A DNA stretch of 64,000 nucleotides from Synechococcus sp. LTW-R. GTDB lineage: Bacteria > Cyanobacteriota > Cyanobacteriia > PCC-6307 > Cyanobiaceae. Numbering within the stretch: the first letter of the stretch is position 1; every line of letters starts with the position of its first letter. Under the pieces are notes generated by a model. The model was not told where the DNA came from, searched no databases, and saw only the letters and a list, made by a program, of their open reading frames with translations. The position numbers and the translations under genes were made by a program. Location: assembly GCF_014217875.1 (NCBI RefSeq), contig NZ_CP059060.1, forward strand, positions 62,001 to 126,000, in the 5' to 3' direction. Below are positions 29,622 to 39,565 of the stretch, piece by piece.

Positions 29622-30455
29622 ATGACTCAGTCCGTGATGAACGGGGACAGCACCCGAATCCACCCCACCGCCGTCGTGGATCCCAAGGCTCAGATCGATG
29701 TGGGCGTGGACATTGGTCCCTACGCCGTGGTGGGACCTGAGGTCTCGATCGGTTCGGGGACGCGCATCGGTCCCCATGTGGTGCTCGATGGCCGCGTCAG
29801 CATCGGCCAGCGCAACCGCATTTTCCCGGGCGCATCCATTGGTGCGGAACCCCAGGACCTCAAGTACAACGGTGCCCCCACCGAGGTGGTGATTGGCGAC
29901 GACAACGCCATTCGCGAATGCGTGACCATCAACCGCGCCACCCATGAGGGGGAGCAGACCCGCATCGGCAATGGCAATTTGCTGATGGCCTACAGCCACC
30001 TCGGCCACAACTGCGACCTGGGCAACCGGATCGTGATTGCTAACGGTGTGGCCGTGGCCGGCCATGTCGTGATCGGTGATCGCGCGGTGATCGGCGGCGT
30101 CCTGGGCATCCACCAATTCGTCCACATCGGCACCATGGCGATGGTGGGTGGCATGAGCCGCATCGACCGTGATGTGCCGCCTTACGCGATCGTCGAGGGG
30201 CACCCCGGTCGTCTGCGCGGCTTGAACCGGATTGGCTTGAAGCGCAGTGGTTTGACGGAACTCGATGGGGGAGCACAGACCAAGCAACTGCAGCAGGTCT
30301 GGGCGCAGCTCTACCGCGGTGATGTGGTCTTGGCTGAGGCAATCAAGGGCGTGCGGGAGCAGACCCTGCTGCCCCCGGCGGAAACCCTGGTGAGCTTCCT
30401 GGAGGCATCGATTGGACCAGGTCGCAGAGGTCCCCTGCCCGCCGGGCGTTCATGA
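29622..30455 (+). CDS. lpxA: UDP-N-acetylglucosamine O-acyltransferase LpxA
   Basis: A 277-residue left-handed beta-helix protein. Hexapeptide repeats run from [13 protein letters not shown] to about [11 protein letters not shown], and the catalytic His lies in [10 protein letters not shown]. It adds the first acyl chain to UDP-GlcNAc. Ends in an ATGA overlap with lpxB. Confidence 0.95.
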   Translation: MTQSVMNGDSTRIHPTAVVDPKAQIDVGVDIGPYAVVGPEVSIGSGTRIGPHVVLDGRVSIGQRNRIFPGASIGAEPQDLKYNGAPTEVVIGDDNAIRECVTINRATHEGEQTRIGNGNLLMAYSHLGHNCDLGNRIVIANGVAVAGHVVIGDRAVIGGVLGIHQFVHIGTMAMVGGMSRIDRDVPPYAIVEGHPGRLRGLNRIGLKRSGLTELDGGAQTKQLQQVWAQLYRGDVVLAEAIKGVREQTLLPPAETLVSFLEASIGPGRRGPLPAGRS

Positions 30456-31642
30456 GGCGATTGCTGATCAGCACCGGAGAGGTCTCCGGTGACTTGCAGG
30501 GGGGGATGTTGGTCCAGGCCCTGCATGACGAAGCCCAATCCCGTGGCCTGGAGCTTGAGGTGGTTGCCCTCGGCGGTGAGCGGATGCGCAAGGCAGGGGC
30601 CACCCTGCTGGCCAACACCACGGCAATGGGGGCCATTGGTCTCTGGGAGGCCCTGCCCTTGGTCTGGCCCACCCTGCAGATCCAACGCCGGGTCAATCAG
30701 TGGTTGCGCGACTCCCCCCCCGATGGCGTCGTGCTCATCGATTACATGGGGGCCAACGTCAACCTGGGCGTGAAGGTCAAGCGTCGTCTGCCCGGTACGC
30801 CGATCCTCTATTACATCGCCCCCCAGGAGTGGGCCTTCCGCGTGGGCGAAGGCGGCACCACCCGGCTGATCGGCTTCACGGATCGGATCCTGGCGATCTT
30901 TCCGGAGGAGGCGCGGTTTTATGGCTCCCGCGGGGCCGATGTCACCTGGGTGGGCCATCCCCTGATCGATACCTTGTCCCGGCAGCCCAGCCGCGATGAG
31001 GCCCGGGCGGCGTTGGGGCTGCAGCCGGGGCAGCGTCTGCTGCTGCTGTTCCCCGCTTCGCGTCAGCAGGAATTGCAGTATTTGCTGCCGACCTTGGCCC
31101 AGGCGGCAGCGGAATTGCAGCGGCGTTGTCCCGGGCTGCAGGTCATGGTCCCCGCGGGCCAGGCCAGCTTCGAGCCGGTGCTGCGGGACCTGCTGGAGCA
31201 GGCCGGTGTCCAGGCCCGGGTGATCCCCGCGGCCGAAGCCGATGGGCTGCGTCCGGTGCTGTGTGCCGCGGCGGACTTGGCCCTGAACAAATCCGGAACG
31301 GTCAACCTCGAGTTGGCCCTGCGCGGGGTGCCCCAGGTGGTGGCTTATCGGGTGAGTCGTCCCACGGCCTGGGTGGCCAAGACGATCCTGCGCTTCCACG
31401 TCGACCACATCTCACCGGTGAATCTCGTGGTGGGCGAGCGCCTGGTGCCGGAGTTGCTGCAGGACGAGCTCACCCCGGATTCCGTGGTGGAGGCGGCTTT
31501 GCCCCTGCTGGAGGACAACGCTGCGCGCCAGCGGGTGAGCGACGGCTACCGCCGCCTGCGTGAACTCCTGGGTGAATCCGGCGTCACCCGCCGGGCGGCC
31601 TCAGCCATCCTCGATGCCTTGCCGGAGACCCCCGCGTCATGA
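30452..31642 (+). CDS. lpxB: Lipid-A-disaccharide synthase LpxB
   Basis: A 396-residue GT19 glycosyltransferase. [17 protein letters not shown] at the N-terminus, [11 protein letters not shown] in the middle and [20 protein letters not shown] toward the C-terminus are diagnostic. It joins two acylated glucosamines to form the lipid A disaccharide. Both its ends overlap neighbours by 4 bases (lpxA and msrA), so translation is probably coupled. Confidence 0.95.
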   Translation: MRRLLISTGEVSGDLQGGMLVQALHDEAQSRGLELEVVALGGERMRKAGATLLANTTAMGAIGLWEALPLVWPTLQIQRRVNQWLRDSPPDGVVLIDYMGANVNLGVKVKRRLPGTPILYYIAPQEWAFRVGEGGTTRLIGFTDRILAIFPEEARFYGSRGADVTWVGHPLIDTLSRQPSRDEARAALGLQPGQRLLLLFPASRQQELQYLLPTLAQAAAELQRRCPGLQVMVPAGQASFEPVLRDLLEQAGVQARVIPAAEADGLRPVLCAAADLALNKSGTVNLELALRGVPQVVAYRVSRPTAWVAKTILRFHVDHISPVNLVVGERLVPELLQDELTPDSVVEAALPLLEDNAARQRVSDGYRRLRELLGESGVTRRAASAILDALPETPAS

Positions 31643-32274
31643 CCCGCCGCGTGTTGGCCGCTTGCTTGGCCGTCGCCCTACTGCTGCTCGGATCCGTTGC
31701 TCCGGCCTGGGCGGCGACGGAAGAGGCCGTTTTGGCCGGCGGTTGCTTCTGGTGCCTTGAGCACGATCTTGAGGACCTGCTGGGGGTGATCGATGCCGAG
31801 AGCGGCTACAGCGGCGGTCACCTGGAGAATCCCAGCTACGGCCAGGTCAGTTCCGGTGGAACGAGCCACCAGGAGGTGGTGCGGGTGCGCTTTGATCCCC
31901 AACGCATTAGCTATCCCACCCTGCTGCGGGTCTACTGGCGCAACGTTGACCCCCTCGATGGCGGCGGTCAGTTTTGCGATCGCGGGGGCTCCTACAAGCC
32001 CGTGATCTTCACCGAGGGGGATCAGCAGCTCAAGGACGCGAAAGCAAGTCTCCAGGCTGCTGCCCAAGAACTTGGGAAGCCGGCCTCGGCGATCCAAGTC
32101 CAGATCAAACCCCTCAAGCGCTTCTGGCCTGCGGAGGGCTATCACCAGAACTACGCGGTGAACAACGCGATCAAATACAACTACTACCGCTGGGCCTGCG
32201 GTCGTGATCGCCGTTTGGATCAGCTCTGGGGCTCCAGGGCCCGCAGCGATGCTCCCTGGATGGCTAAGCGCTGA
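31639..32274 (+). CDS. msrA: Peptide methionine sulfoxide reductase MsrA, exported
   Basis: A 211-residue MsrA with an N-terminal signal peptide ([22 protein letters not shown]). The active-site motif [17 protein letters not shown] is near residue 34 and YHQNY near the C-terminus. The signal peptide implies repair of oxidised methionines outside the cytoplasm, consistent with its position as the last gene of the envelope operon. An imperfect hairpin (GGGAAA and TTTCCC) 50 bases downstream is not followed by a T run. Confidence 0.93.
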   Translation: MTRRVLAACLAVALLLLGSVAPAWAATEEAVLAGGCFWCLEHDLEDLLGVIDAESGYSGGHLENPSYGQVSSGGTSHQEVVRVRFDPQRISYPTLLRVYWRNVDPLDGGGQFCDRGGSYKPVIFTEGDQQLKDAKASLQAAAQELGKPASAIQVQIKPLKRFWPAEGYHQNYAVNNAIKYNYYRWACGRDRRLDQLWGSRARSDAPWMAKR

Positions 32275-32417
32275 CCGGTCATCGATCTGAATCCTGAGGA
32301 AAAGCTAAAGCTCTGAGGGCGGGAAATTCGGTTTTTCCCTGTGTTGATACGGCTTTTGCGACTTTTTTCTTTTGGCGGCCGGATTTACTGTGAACTGGTC
32401 TCGAATGCAGGTTTTGT

Positions 32418-32612
32418 ATGTATCTGCTGACGATTCGCGATGGTCTCGTGACACGTCATATCGGCCCCTACGCCACTCCGAAGCAAGCTTCGGACGATCT
32501 AGATCGCCTGTTGAAGCTCTTTGGTGATCGGGCCCGCTGGCAAATCCACGCCTTGGAAGAGCCCGCGTCCCTGTTGGGTGATGCCGGCGCCTCCGTGGCG
32601 ACGGCCGCTTAG
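32418..32612 (+). CDS. Small conserved hypothetical protein
   Basis: A 64-residue soluble protein (MYLLTIRDGLVTRHIGPYAT...) preceded by 140 bases of AT-richer non-coding DNA that could hold its promoter. The start at the ATG is natural. No domain recognised. Its stop overlaps by 4 bases the end of the convergent small membrane protein gene. Confidence 0.6.
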   Translation: MYLLTIRDGLVTRHIGPYATPKQASDDLDRLLKLFGDRARWQIHALEEPASLLGDAGASVATAA

Positions 32613-32851
32613 CGGCGGCCCTGTTGCTGGCCGGGGTAGCCCCGCAGCAGGCCGCTTTCCACCATCAATCCCACAGCCGCCACGATGGCCACCAGGCTGA
32701 GGGTGCCGTACCAGAACCAGGGGCCATGGGGCTGCCCCAGGGCCTGGAGCGTTCGTCGTTGCACGGCCTCGCCGAACAGGCAGAGCCCCGCCGGCAGCAG
32801 CAGGACGCTCAGCTGGGCTTTGACGTACCAGCGAAGTTTGGGCACCGCCAT
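32609..32851 (-). CDS. Small hypothetical membrane protein
   Basis: 80 residues with two predicted membrane helices (LSVLLLPAGLCLFGEAV and WFWYGTLSLVAIVAAVGLMV). The N-terminus is basic (MAVPKLRWYVKAQ). Lies directly downstream of nothing on its strand except pepA's start side: pepA begins its own unit and ends 33 bases upstream of this start. Function unknown. Confidence 0.6.
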   Translation of the reverse strand: MAVPKLRWYVKAQLSVLLLPAGLCLFGEAVQRRTLQALGQPHGPWFWYGTLSLVAIVAAVGLMVESGLLRGYPGQQQGRR

Positions 32852-32883
32852 GCTGCAGGTTGGGTCGCTCGCAGGGCTGCAGC

Positions 32884-34386
32884 CTAGGCGGCGCCCCCGG
32901 CCAGGACCCAGTTCACCAGGGTGCGCACGCCAAATCCAGTCGCGCCGGCGGGATCCAGGCCCCGACCCTTGTCGCTCCAGACGGTGCCCGCGATGTCCAT
33001 GTGGGCCCAGGGGATCTCTTTCTTGACGAAGTCCTGCAGGAAGAGGGCCGCCGTGATCGAGCCGCCCGGGCGGGGACCGGTGTTCTTCATGTCGGCCAGG
33101 CCACTCTTGAGGCCAGCGCGGTAGGAGGCCCGCAGGGGCATCCGCCAGAGGTTTTCGCCACCGTCCTCGCCGGCCTGCACCAGCGCCTCGGCCATGGTGT
33201 CGCTCGGGGACCAGAGGCCGGCGATCTCCTCGCCCAGGGCAATCACGCAGGCCCCGGTCAAGGTGGCCAGGTCCACCACGGCGTCGGGCTCCAACTTGCA
33301 GGCGTAGACCAGGGCATCGGCCAGGGTCAGGCGCCCTTCGGCATCGGTGTTGTTGATCTCGATCGTTTTGCCATTGGAGGCCGTCACGATCGCTCCGGGG
33401 TGGATCGCCCCGCCACTGATCATGTTTTCGCAGGCGGCCACGAGCATGTGGACTTCGATGCCCGCGGGCTTCAGTTCAGCGATGGCCCGCATCGCGCCCA
33501 GCACGGCGCCGCTGCCGCCCATGTCGAACTTCATCATGTCGATCTGGGAGCCGGCGGTTTTGAGGTTGTATCCGCCGGAATCGAAGGTCAGGCCTTTGCC
33601 GACCAGCACCAGTCGCCGCTTGACCTCCCCTTGGGGGCTGTAGGTGAGGTGGATGAACTTCGGGGGCAGGTCCGAGCCCTGGGCCACCGCCAGATAGGAG
33701 CCCATCCCGAGGGCTTCACAGTCCGCCCGCTCGAGCACCTTCAGCTGCAGGCCAAAGTCGCGGGCGATGGTCGCGGCGCTCTCCGCCAGGGCGGCGGGGG
33801 TGACGACGTTGGGCGGGGCGGCCACCAGTTCGCGGGCGAGCTCGACACCGCTGCAGATGGCCTGGCTGCTGCTGGCTGCGCTTTGGCAGGGGGACAGCTG
33901 GTCGGTGGGAAGACCGAGCAGCTCCACCTGGGCGGGCTGCGCTGCGGGCTCCGCCTCACCCTTAAAACGCTGGTCCCGGAACAGGATCAAGCGCACTGCT
34001 TCCGCCATGGCCGAGGTGGCCGCCACCGGCGCGAAGCCCTCGAGGGGCAGGGCGAGTCCCACGCTGCTGGCACCACTGCCGTTGGCGGCTTTGGCACCGA
34101 TGGCGGCCGCTTTGCGAAGCTGCTCGAGGTTGAACTCCGCGGCGGCACCTAGGCCCACCAGCACCAGGGTGCTTGGCTCTTGATTGAGGAGCTCCAGCAC
34201 GAGGCTTTCACCGGGTTTGGCCTTGAAGCGGCGGCGCTCCATGCGCTCCATTAGGGCGTCGCCGAAGCGGGCCTTCAGCAGCTCGCGGCTGCTGTCGCCA
34301 GGGGCATCGCTGAACAGACCCACCACCAGGGCCTCCCCCGTCCAATCGCGGGCGGTGACGCTGCTGCAGCGGATCTCCATGGCCAT
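32884..34386 (-). CDS. pepA: Leucyl aminopeptidase PepA (M17)
   Basis: A 500-residue M17 metallopeptidase. GKGLTFDSGGYNLKT supplies a metal ligand and catalytic Lys region, and NTDAEGRLTLADAL is the family signature. It removes N-terminal residues, mainly Leu, from peptides in the cytoplasm. The Met two codons downstream (34380) is an equally plausible start. Confidence 0.94.
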   Translation of the reverse strand: MAMEIRCSSVTARDWTGEALVVGLFSDAPGDSSRELLKARFGDALMERMERRRFKAKPGESLVLELLNQEPSTLVLVGLGAAAEFNLEQLRKAAAIGAKAANGSGASSVGLALPLEGFAPVAATSAMAEAVRLILFRDQRFKGEAEPAAQPAQVELLGLPTDQLSPCQSAASSSQAICSGVELARELVAAPPNVVTPAALAESAATIARDFGLQLKVLERADCEALGMGSYLAVAQGSDLPPKFIHLTYSPQGEVKRRLVLVGKGLTFDSGGYNLKTAGSQIDMMKFDMGGSGAVLGAMRAIAELKPAGIEVHMLVAACENMISGGAIHPGAIVTASNGKTIEINNTDAEGRLTLADALVYACKLEPDAVVDLATLTGACVIALGEEIAGLWSPSDTMAEALVQAGEDGGENLWRMPLRASYRAGLKSGLADMKNTGPRPGGSITAALFLQDFVKKEIPWAHMDIAGTVWSDKGRGLDPAGATGFGVRTLVNWVLAGGAA

Positions 34387-34417
34387 CTCAAGCTCAATGG
34401 GCGCGATGGTAGAGCGA

Positions 34418-35017
34418 TCAGCCCGGCTCGGCCGTGAAGGGGGTGGCCCAGCGGCCGCGGGTTTCCTTGTTGAAGGGGGGAAGCCAGTGGCGAATCAAGG
34501 CCTGCTCGAGGGCTTGCCGTGCCCGCCGCTCGCTGGGGGCGTCATGCCAGAAGCGGATGCTCAGCTGCGCCTGGAGGCCGGCCTGCTGCAGGGCCTCGCC
34601 GTAGGCCGCCAGGTAGTCCTTGCAGTCGTGCTCCCCTTTCCAGCGGCGGTCCGCCTGCTTGGTCTCCCCGACGTAGAGCAGGACGGACCCCTCGAGATGG
34701 GGCGGCCGGTCCAGGACGAAGTACAGGGCGGCGCCATCGAGCTGGCGCTCCGGCCAGCGCCAGAACTGCAGGTGCTGCGGAGCCAGTTGCAGCGGGTCTA
34801 GACGCTGGACAGCGGCGGCGCCGATGCTGCTGCCGCCAAACAGGTCCATCTGGCCCGGGGCGAGCTGACGGCCGCTGGCCACCGCCTCAAAGCGGGGGGC
34901 CTGGAAATCGAGGAGGCGTTGCTGCCAATCGATCAGCTGATGCTCCTGCAGGGGAAGGGTCTCGCCGCCGCCGCTGCCGGCCGGGGTGGAGTCAAAGAGT
35001 TCGCCTTGGCGTCCCAT
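34418..35017 (-). CDS. GIY-YIG-like nuclease domain protein
   Basis: A 199-residue protein. The segment SVLLYVGETKQADRRWKGEHD is a divergent GIY-YIG motif (with LYVGET in place of GIYYIG), followed by an ALEQALIRHWLPPFNKETR tail that resembles the Glu- and Asn-containing end of the GIY-YIG fold. The N-terminal ~90 residues are unassigned. It is 31 bases from pepA and 3 bases from the HhH protein gene on the same strand. Confidence 0.6.
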   Translation of the reverse strand: MGRQGELFDSTPAGSGGGETLPLQEHQLIDWQQRLLDFQAPRFEAVASGRQLAPGQMDLFGGSSIGAAAVQRLDPLQLAPQHLQFWRWPERQLDGAALYFVLDRPPHLEGSVLLYVGETKQADRRWKGEHDCKDYLAAYGEALQQAGLQAQLSIRFWHDAPSERRARQALEQALIRHWLPPFNKETRGRWATPFTAEPG

Positions 35018-35020
35018 CCC

Positions 35021-35698
35021 TTAGGCCGAGCGGGGGAGTTCGGGGCCCGCTGACCCCTGGCCAAAACGCACCTTGCCGATCAGGTCCTCCACGACCGCGG
35101 CGGGAAGTTGCAGCCGTTGTTGCAGGTCGGCGAGGTCCTGGAACGGGGCCCGTTGGCGTTCCCGCAGCAGCCGTTGCCGCCGCTCGGGGCTCAGCTGGGG
35201 CAGCTGCCGTTCCAAGGCTTGGGCGGGCGCGCGGTTGAGATCAATCAGGAGGGGCCGGACGGCGGTCGGGGCCCCATCGCCGTACCAACGGAATTGCAGC
35301 AGGGGTTCCCAGATCGCGACCACGGCGGCGGGCAGATCCAGCAGGCGCTGCAGATCCTCCGGGCCACTCAGTTGCACGCCCCCTTGCTGCAGCCGCAGCA
35401 GCAGGTCGACCTGATCCCGCTGGATCTGGGGCAGGCGTAACCAGTCATCGGCACTGGCCCGGTTCACATCGAGCCTCCAGCCCAGGGCGGCGGCATGGTG
35501 CACCTCCTGGGCGTTCGCGAGGCGCAGGTTGGGGTTGTGCTCGAGCTTCAGTTCAAGCAGGTCCTGCTCGACGCGCTCCTCGAGGGGGCGCGGTTCTGGC
35601 GCTGCAGGACGGGGGGCAGGCGTCTCCCGCCGGGGCAGTTGTCCGGCCGCTTCCAGCAGGCCCCGGGCCAGAGGATCCAACCAGTGGCCTCGGCCCAT
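35021..35698 (-). CDS. Helix-hairpin-helix (ComEA-like) protein
   Basis: A 225-residue protein from ATG 35698. Three stretches resemble helix-hairpin-helix DNA-binding units: WRLDVNRASADDWLRLPQI, LSGPEDLQRLLDLPAAVV and PLLIDLNRAPAQALERQLPQ. The N-terminal part (residues ~20-75) is Pro/Glu-rich. No signal peptide is visible, unlike secreted ComEA, so it is likely cytoplasmic. It starts 32 bases after the regulator gene's stop. The longer open frame to 36226 is out of phase with the real regulator gene and is a shadow. Confidence 0.65.
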   Translation of the reverse strand: MGRGHWLDPLARGLLEAAGQLPRRETPAPRPAAPEPRPLEERVEQDLLELKLEHNPNLRLANAQEVHHAAALGWRLDVNRASADDWLRLPQIQRDQVDLLLRLQQGGVQLSGPEDLQRLLDLPAAVVAIWEPLLQFRWYGDGAPTAVRPLLIDLNRAPAQALERQLPQLSPERRQRLLRERQRAPFQDLADLQQRLQLPAAVVEDLIGKVRFGQGSAGPELPRSA

Positions 35699-35730
35699 GG
35701 CGGTGTCGGGTGCGGCGGAACCGCCCGACC

Positions 35731-36441
35731 TTAACGAGGGTCTGGCCACTCGACCAAGCCGAGTCGAATTCCCTGCACCGCGGCCTGGATGCGGCTCTTG
35801 GTGTTCAGTTTGTGGAAGATGTGACGGACGTGGTCCTTCACCGTCTCGACGGAGAGGTGCAGGCTCCGGCCGATGCCCTGGTTTTCGGCTCCAGCCGCCA
35901 TCAGCTGCAGGATCTCCACCTCCCGTGGGGTGAGCTGAGCCAAGGGGTGGCCAGGGCCATCGGTAAAGGCCTCGAAATAGCTCTTGCTCAGGTTGCGGTC
36001 GAGATAGAGCCCGCCGGTTTGCATGGAGCGAATCGCGGCCAGGACGCTTCCAAACCCCAGGTTGCTCTCCAGGCACAGCCCGTCGCAGTTCTCCTGGAGG
36101 GCCTGGTGAATGGCCATCAGACGCCGGGGCTGGGTGACCACCATCAAGGTCGCGGGCGGCTTGGGTAGGGCTTTGGCTTGGGCCACCAGGCTGCCGCCGT
36201 TGCCCTGCTCGAGGCGGTCCGTGCAAATCAGCACGTCGGCTTGCTTCTCGGCCAGCTTCTGGAGACCTTCCTCTTGGGTGGTCACCGCGCCGACGATCTC
36301 GGGTCCCGGTTGCAGCGCCGCAATGAACAAGGTCAGGGCCAGCCTGGAGCCGCTGCAGACCACGACGCGGGAGTGACCTAGCAGCGCGTTGCCCGCCGCC
36401 ACGTTGTCCCGCACGGCCGTAAGGGAGGGGGTGTAGTCCAT
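35731..36441 (-). CDS. LuxR/NarL-type response regulator
   Basis: A 236-residue protein with a receiver-like N-terminal domain and a C-terminal LuxR helix-turn-helix (LTPREVEILQLMAAGAENQG, then SVETVKDHVRHIFHKLNTKS). The receiver is atypical: the stretch SRVVVCSGSRLALT lacks the acidic pair normally found after the first strand, although LICTDRLE keeps an Asp at the phospho-site position. I chose the Met at 36441; the frame stays open to 36513. Confidence 0.85.
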   Translation of the reverse strand: MDYTPSLTAVRDNVAAGNALLGHSRVVVCSGSRLALTLFIAALQPGPEIVGAVTTQEEGLQKLAEKQADVLICTDRLEQGNGGSLVAQAKALPKPPATLMVVTQPRRLMAIHQALQENCDGLCLESNLGFGSVLAAIRSMQTGGLYLDRNLSKSYFEAFTDGPGHPLAQLTPREVEILQLMAAGAENQGIGRSLHLSVETVKDHVRHIFHKLNTKSRIQAAVQGIRLGLVEWPDPR

Positions 36442-36567
36442 CGCGAAGGGGAGCCCACTGTTCACTGTGTGCACTGGGGGACGGACTTGGCAGCCCATTA
36501 CGCCTATCCGCACTCGTCAGGGCCGGCCGGTCTCAGCACAATCGTTGGGCCCACCCGGCTCAGCGTG

Positions 36568-36891
36568 ATGGCGTTCTTTGAATCCGAGATCGTTCAAGAG
36601 GAAGCCAAGCGCCTGTTCGGCGATTACCAGCAGCTGATGCAGCTGGGCGGGGAGTACGGCAAGTTCGATCGGGAAGGCAAGAAGCTCTTTATCGAGCGGA
36701 TGGAGGCGCTGATGGACCGCTACCGCGTCTTCATGAAGCGCTTTGAGCTCTCCGACGACTTCCAGGCCAAGCTCACAGTGGAGCAGCTCCGCACCCAGCT
36801 CAGCCAGTTCGGGATGACCCCCGATCAGATGTTTGAGCAGATGCAGCGCACCCTGGATCGCATGAAGGGGGAGCTGGAAGCCGAATCCTGA
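36568..36891 (+). CDS. DUF1825 family protein
   Basis: A 107-residue all-helical protein (MAFFESEIVQEEAKRLFGDY...) of the DUF1825 family, which is essentially restricted to cyanobacteria and plastid relatives. Rich in Met, Glu and Lys, no membrane segment. Function unknown. The start at 36568 is chosen because MAFF(E/D)S is the usual N-terminus. tyrS follows after 42 bases. Confidence 0.85.
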   Translation: MAFFESEIVQEEAKRLFGDYQQLMQLGGEYGKFDREGKKLFIERMEALMDRYRVFMKRFELSDDFQAKLTVEQLRTQLSQFGMTPDQMFEQMQRTLDRMKGELEAES

Positions 36892-36933
36892 GCGCCGTCT
36901 GCGTACGATCCGACCCCAGACAGCAGGGCGGAC

Positions 36934-38196
36934 ATGGCCAAGGGCGAGTGGGGACTGCCGCAGTGGTTGGAGCGCGGTGTCGCTGACCTCTTCCCCACGG
37001 GCACGGAAGCCAGTGATGCCGACCAACAGCTCGCCGCCCGCCTCGCGGAGGCTGAGCAGCAGGGGCGTCCCCTGCGGATCAAGCTCGGCATCGACCCGAC
37101 CGGCAGTGACATTCACCTGGGTCACTCGATCCTCTTCCGCAAGCTGCGGGCCTTCCAGGATGCGGGCCACACCGCGGTTCTGATCATTGGCGACTTCACC
37201 GCGCGCATCGGTGACCCCACGGGCAAAAGCGCCACCCGTGTTCAGCTGACGGCTGAGCAGGTCGAGGCCAACGCCCGCACCTATCTCCAGCAGCTGGGCC
37301 AGGGCCAGGATCCCGCCCACGCCCTGCTGGATTTCGAGACCCCGGGTCGCCTGGAGGTCCGCCGCAATAGCGAATGGCTGGCCTCCCTTGATCTGCCCAA
37401 GGTGATCGAGTTGTTGGGGATCTCCACCGTCGGTCAGATGCTGGCCAAGGAGGACTTCGCCAACCGCTACGGCTCCGGCACCCCGATCTCCCTGCACGAA
37501 TTCCTCTATCCGCTGCTGCAGGGCTACGACTCCGTGGCGGTTCAGGCCGACCTGGAGCTGGGGGGGACGGACCAGAAATTCAACGTGGCCATGGGCCGCG
37601 ACCTGCAGCGTCATTTCGGCCAGCGCACCCAGTTCGGGATGCTTCTGCCGATCCTGGCGGGCCTCGATGGCGTTCAGAAGATGAGCAAGAGCCTCGGGAA
37701 CACCGTCGGTCTGGCTGAGGATCCGCTCTCGATGTACTCGAAGCTCGAGAAGGTGCCCGATGCGGCCGTTGAGGAGTACCTCACCCTGCTGACGAACTTG
37801 GATCTGGCGGCCCTGCCGGAGAACCCGCGGGAGCGTCAGAAGGCGATGGCCCTGGAGGTGACCCGTCAGCGTCACGGTGAGGCGGCGGCCCAGCAGGCCC
37901 AGGCCGATGCGGGCAAGTTGGTGGGTGGTGCCAAGGGCAGCGGTGCGGCCGATGCCGAAGTCCCCGAGGCCTCCCTCGCCGAGGTGAACTTCCCGGCGAA
38001 GGCCTTCTACTTGCTCAGTGCCGTCGGCATCTGTGCCAGCAGTAGCGAAGCGCGCCGCCAAATCCAGGGCGGTGGCGTCAAGCTCGACGGCGAGAAATTG
38101 GCGGATCCCAACCAGGAATTTGCCGCTGCAGCCGAGCTGGAGGGCAAGGTGCTGCAGCTCGGGAAAAAGACCTTCCGGCGGCTGGTGGCGGGTTAG
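36934..38196 (+). CDS. tyrS: Tyrosyl-tRNA synthetase
   Basis: A 420-residue class I synthetase. [13 protein letters not shown] is the HIGH-type motif (residues 53-65), KMSKS is at 249-253, and an S4 RNA-binding domain fills the C-terminus ([18 protein letters not shown]). Its stop codon overlaps the end of a carbonic anhydrase remnant on the opposite strand. Confidence 0.96.
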   Translation: MAKGEWGLPQWLERGVADLFPTGTEASDADQQLAARLAEAEQQGRPLRIKLGIDPTGSDIHLGHSILFRKLRAFQDAGHTAVLIIGDFTARIGDPTGKSATRVQLTAEQVEANARTYLQQLGQGQDPAHALLDFETPGRLEVRRNSEWLASLDLPKVIELLGISTVGQMLAKEDFANRYGSGTPISLHEFLYPLLQGYDSVAVQADLELGGTDQKFNVAMGRDLQRHFGQRTQFGMLLPILAGLDGVQKMSKSLGNTVGLAEDPLSMYSKLEKVPDAAVEEYLTLLTNLDLAALPENPRERQKAMALEVTRQRHGEAAAQQAQADAGKLVGGAKGSGAADAEVPEASLAEVNFPAKAFYLLSAVGICASSSEARRQIQGGGVKLDGEKLADPNQEFAAAAELEGKVLQLGKKTFRRLVAG

Positions 38197-38339
38197 ACCG
38201 CGCTCACCACACCCGATTGGATATCGAAGAAGGCCGGTTGGATGCGCACCGTCCCGCTGGCCTGGGCCTCCGCCAGGCTGGGGCTGCGCTTCACCAGTTG
38301 CCCCGCCGTCCATGGCTGTCTTTGGTTGGGTTTTGTGAT
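38193..38339 (-). pseudogene. C-terminal remnant of a beta-carbonic anhydrase
   Basis: 48 codons are open and end with TAA at 38195-38193, but there is no start. The translation includes LVKRSPSLAEAQASG and GTVRIQPAFFDIQSG, matching the last helix and strand of beta-carbonic anhydrases (the x-L-x-x-x-SP-x-L-A-E-A...-G-x-[VL]-x-I-x-x-A-[FY]-[FY]-D-I-x-[ST]-G pattern). The zinc-binding and catalytic parts are gone: the upstream neighbour on the same strand is the stop of the cupin gene. I infer a deletion that left only the 3' end. The identity rests on about 35 residues. Confidence 0.55.
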
Positions 38340-38753
38340 CTAGAGGCTGCGCAGCACCGCCAGATCTTCCGCATCCAACGGCGTCGGGATGCCGTGCTCA
38401 AGCAGGTCCGCGAAACCGCCATCGCGGCTGAGGACCGTGATCAAACAGGCCAGTCCTGGGCCTGGATTCTCCAGGTCATGGACGGCGTCGCCGGGGACGC
38501 TCACGAAGTCCCCGCCGCTGGCGGTGATGGAGGCGTCGCCCACGTGGAAGACGACCGTGCCCCGCAGCACAAAAAAGAGCTCCGCCGCCTGGTGATGGCA
38601 GTGGGCCGGGACCCGGTCGCAGGGGTCATGCACCTCCAGGAATTGGGTGCAGCCACCCGCTTCCGGCTTGCTGAGCAGGGCGAGGCGGCAATGGTCATCG
38701 CTGCCCAGCCGGTAGCCCTGGAGCTGCTCGGGATGCAGGACCCGTGGACCCAT
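38340..38753 (-). CDS. Cupin domain protein
   Basis: A 137-residue single-domain cupin. The two motifs are VPAHCHHQAAELFFVLRGTV and PGDAVHDLENPG, giving a three-His plus Glu metal site. The substrate is unknown. Its stop is directly followed, in frame, by the carbonic anhydrase remnant. Confidence 0.8.
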   Translation of the reverse strand: MGPRVLHPEQLQGYRLGSDDHCRLALLSKPEAGGCTQFLEVHDPCDRVPAHCHHQAAELFFVLRGTVVFHVGDASITASGGDFVSVPGDAVHDLENPGPGLACLITVLSRDGGFADLLEHGIPTPLDAEDLAVLRSL

Positions 38754-38848
38754 CGGCGTGGCCAGGCGTTGCCCCCATGCTGGGCCTCCTGCTGGGAACG
38801 CGCCAGGACAGTTCGTAGCCTGAGATCTCCATTGCGAGCGGATCTCCC

Positions 38849-39565
38849 GTGACCAGGCCAGCCGCCGAGCGGATCATCGTTGCCCTCGACGGGATGGCCC
38901 CCGAGCAAGCCCTGGCCTTCAGCCGCGGCGTGGAGGGCTTGCGCTGGGTGAAGGTCGGCCTGGAACTCTTTGTTCAGGCGGGTCCGGACGTGGTGGCCCA
39001 GCTGCGGGAGCAGGGCCTGCGGGTCTTCCTGGACCTGAAGTTCCACGACATCCCCGCCACCATGGCCGGCGCCTGCAGGCGCGCTGCCGGCCTTGGGGCA
39101 GAGCTGATCACCGTTCATGCCTGCGCCGGCAGTGAGGCCCTGCGGGCGGCTCAAGCTGCGGCCAGTGAGGGCGCGCAAGCGGCCGGCTTGGCTTCCCCCA
39201 CCCTGCTGGCGGTCACCGTGCTGACCAGTTGGGAGGAGCAGCGCCTGCAGCGGGAATTGGCCCTCTCTCAGACCATTGCCGAGCGGGTGCCATCCCTGGC
39301 GCAGCTGGCGGCCAGCGCCGGCATTGGCGGTTGCGTCTGCTCGCCCCTGGAGGCCGCCAGCCTGCGGGGTCAACACCCGGAGCCGTTTGCCTTGGTGACC
39401 CCAGGGATTCGCCCCAATGGCAGTGCCGTGGGGGATCAAGCCCGGGTGCTTGGCCCCGCTGAGGCCATCGCCGCCGGCGCCTCGCAGCTCGTCATCGGCC
39501 GCCCGATCACCAAGGCCGAGGACCCCTCGGCGGCCTTCGCCGCCTGCTGCGCCGAGCTGGCCTAG
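38849..39565 (+). CDS. pyrF: Orotidine 5'-phosphate decarboxylase PyrF
   Basis: A 238-residue TIM-barrel enzyme that makes [11 protein letters not shown], the catalytic [11 protein letters not shown] and VTPGIRP are the family motifs. A GTG start is used. Its end overlaps by 4 bases the end of the convergent glycosyltransferase gene. Confidence 0.95.
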   Translation: MTRPAAERIIVALDGMAPEQALAFSRGVEGLRWVKVGLELFVQAGPDVVAQLREQGLRVFLDLKFHDIPATMAGACRRAAGLGAELITVHACAGSEALRAAQAAASEGAQAAGLASPTLLAVTVLTSWEEQRLQRELALSQTIAERVPSLAQLAASAGIGGCVCSPLEAASLRGQHPEPFALVTPGIRPNGSAVGDQARVLGPAEAIAAGASQLVIGRPITKAEDPSAAFAACCAELA

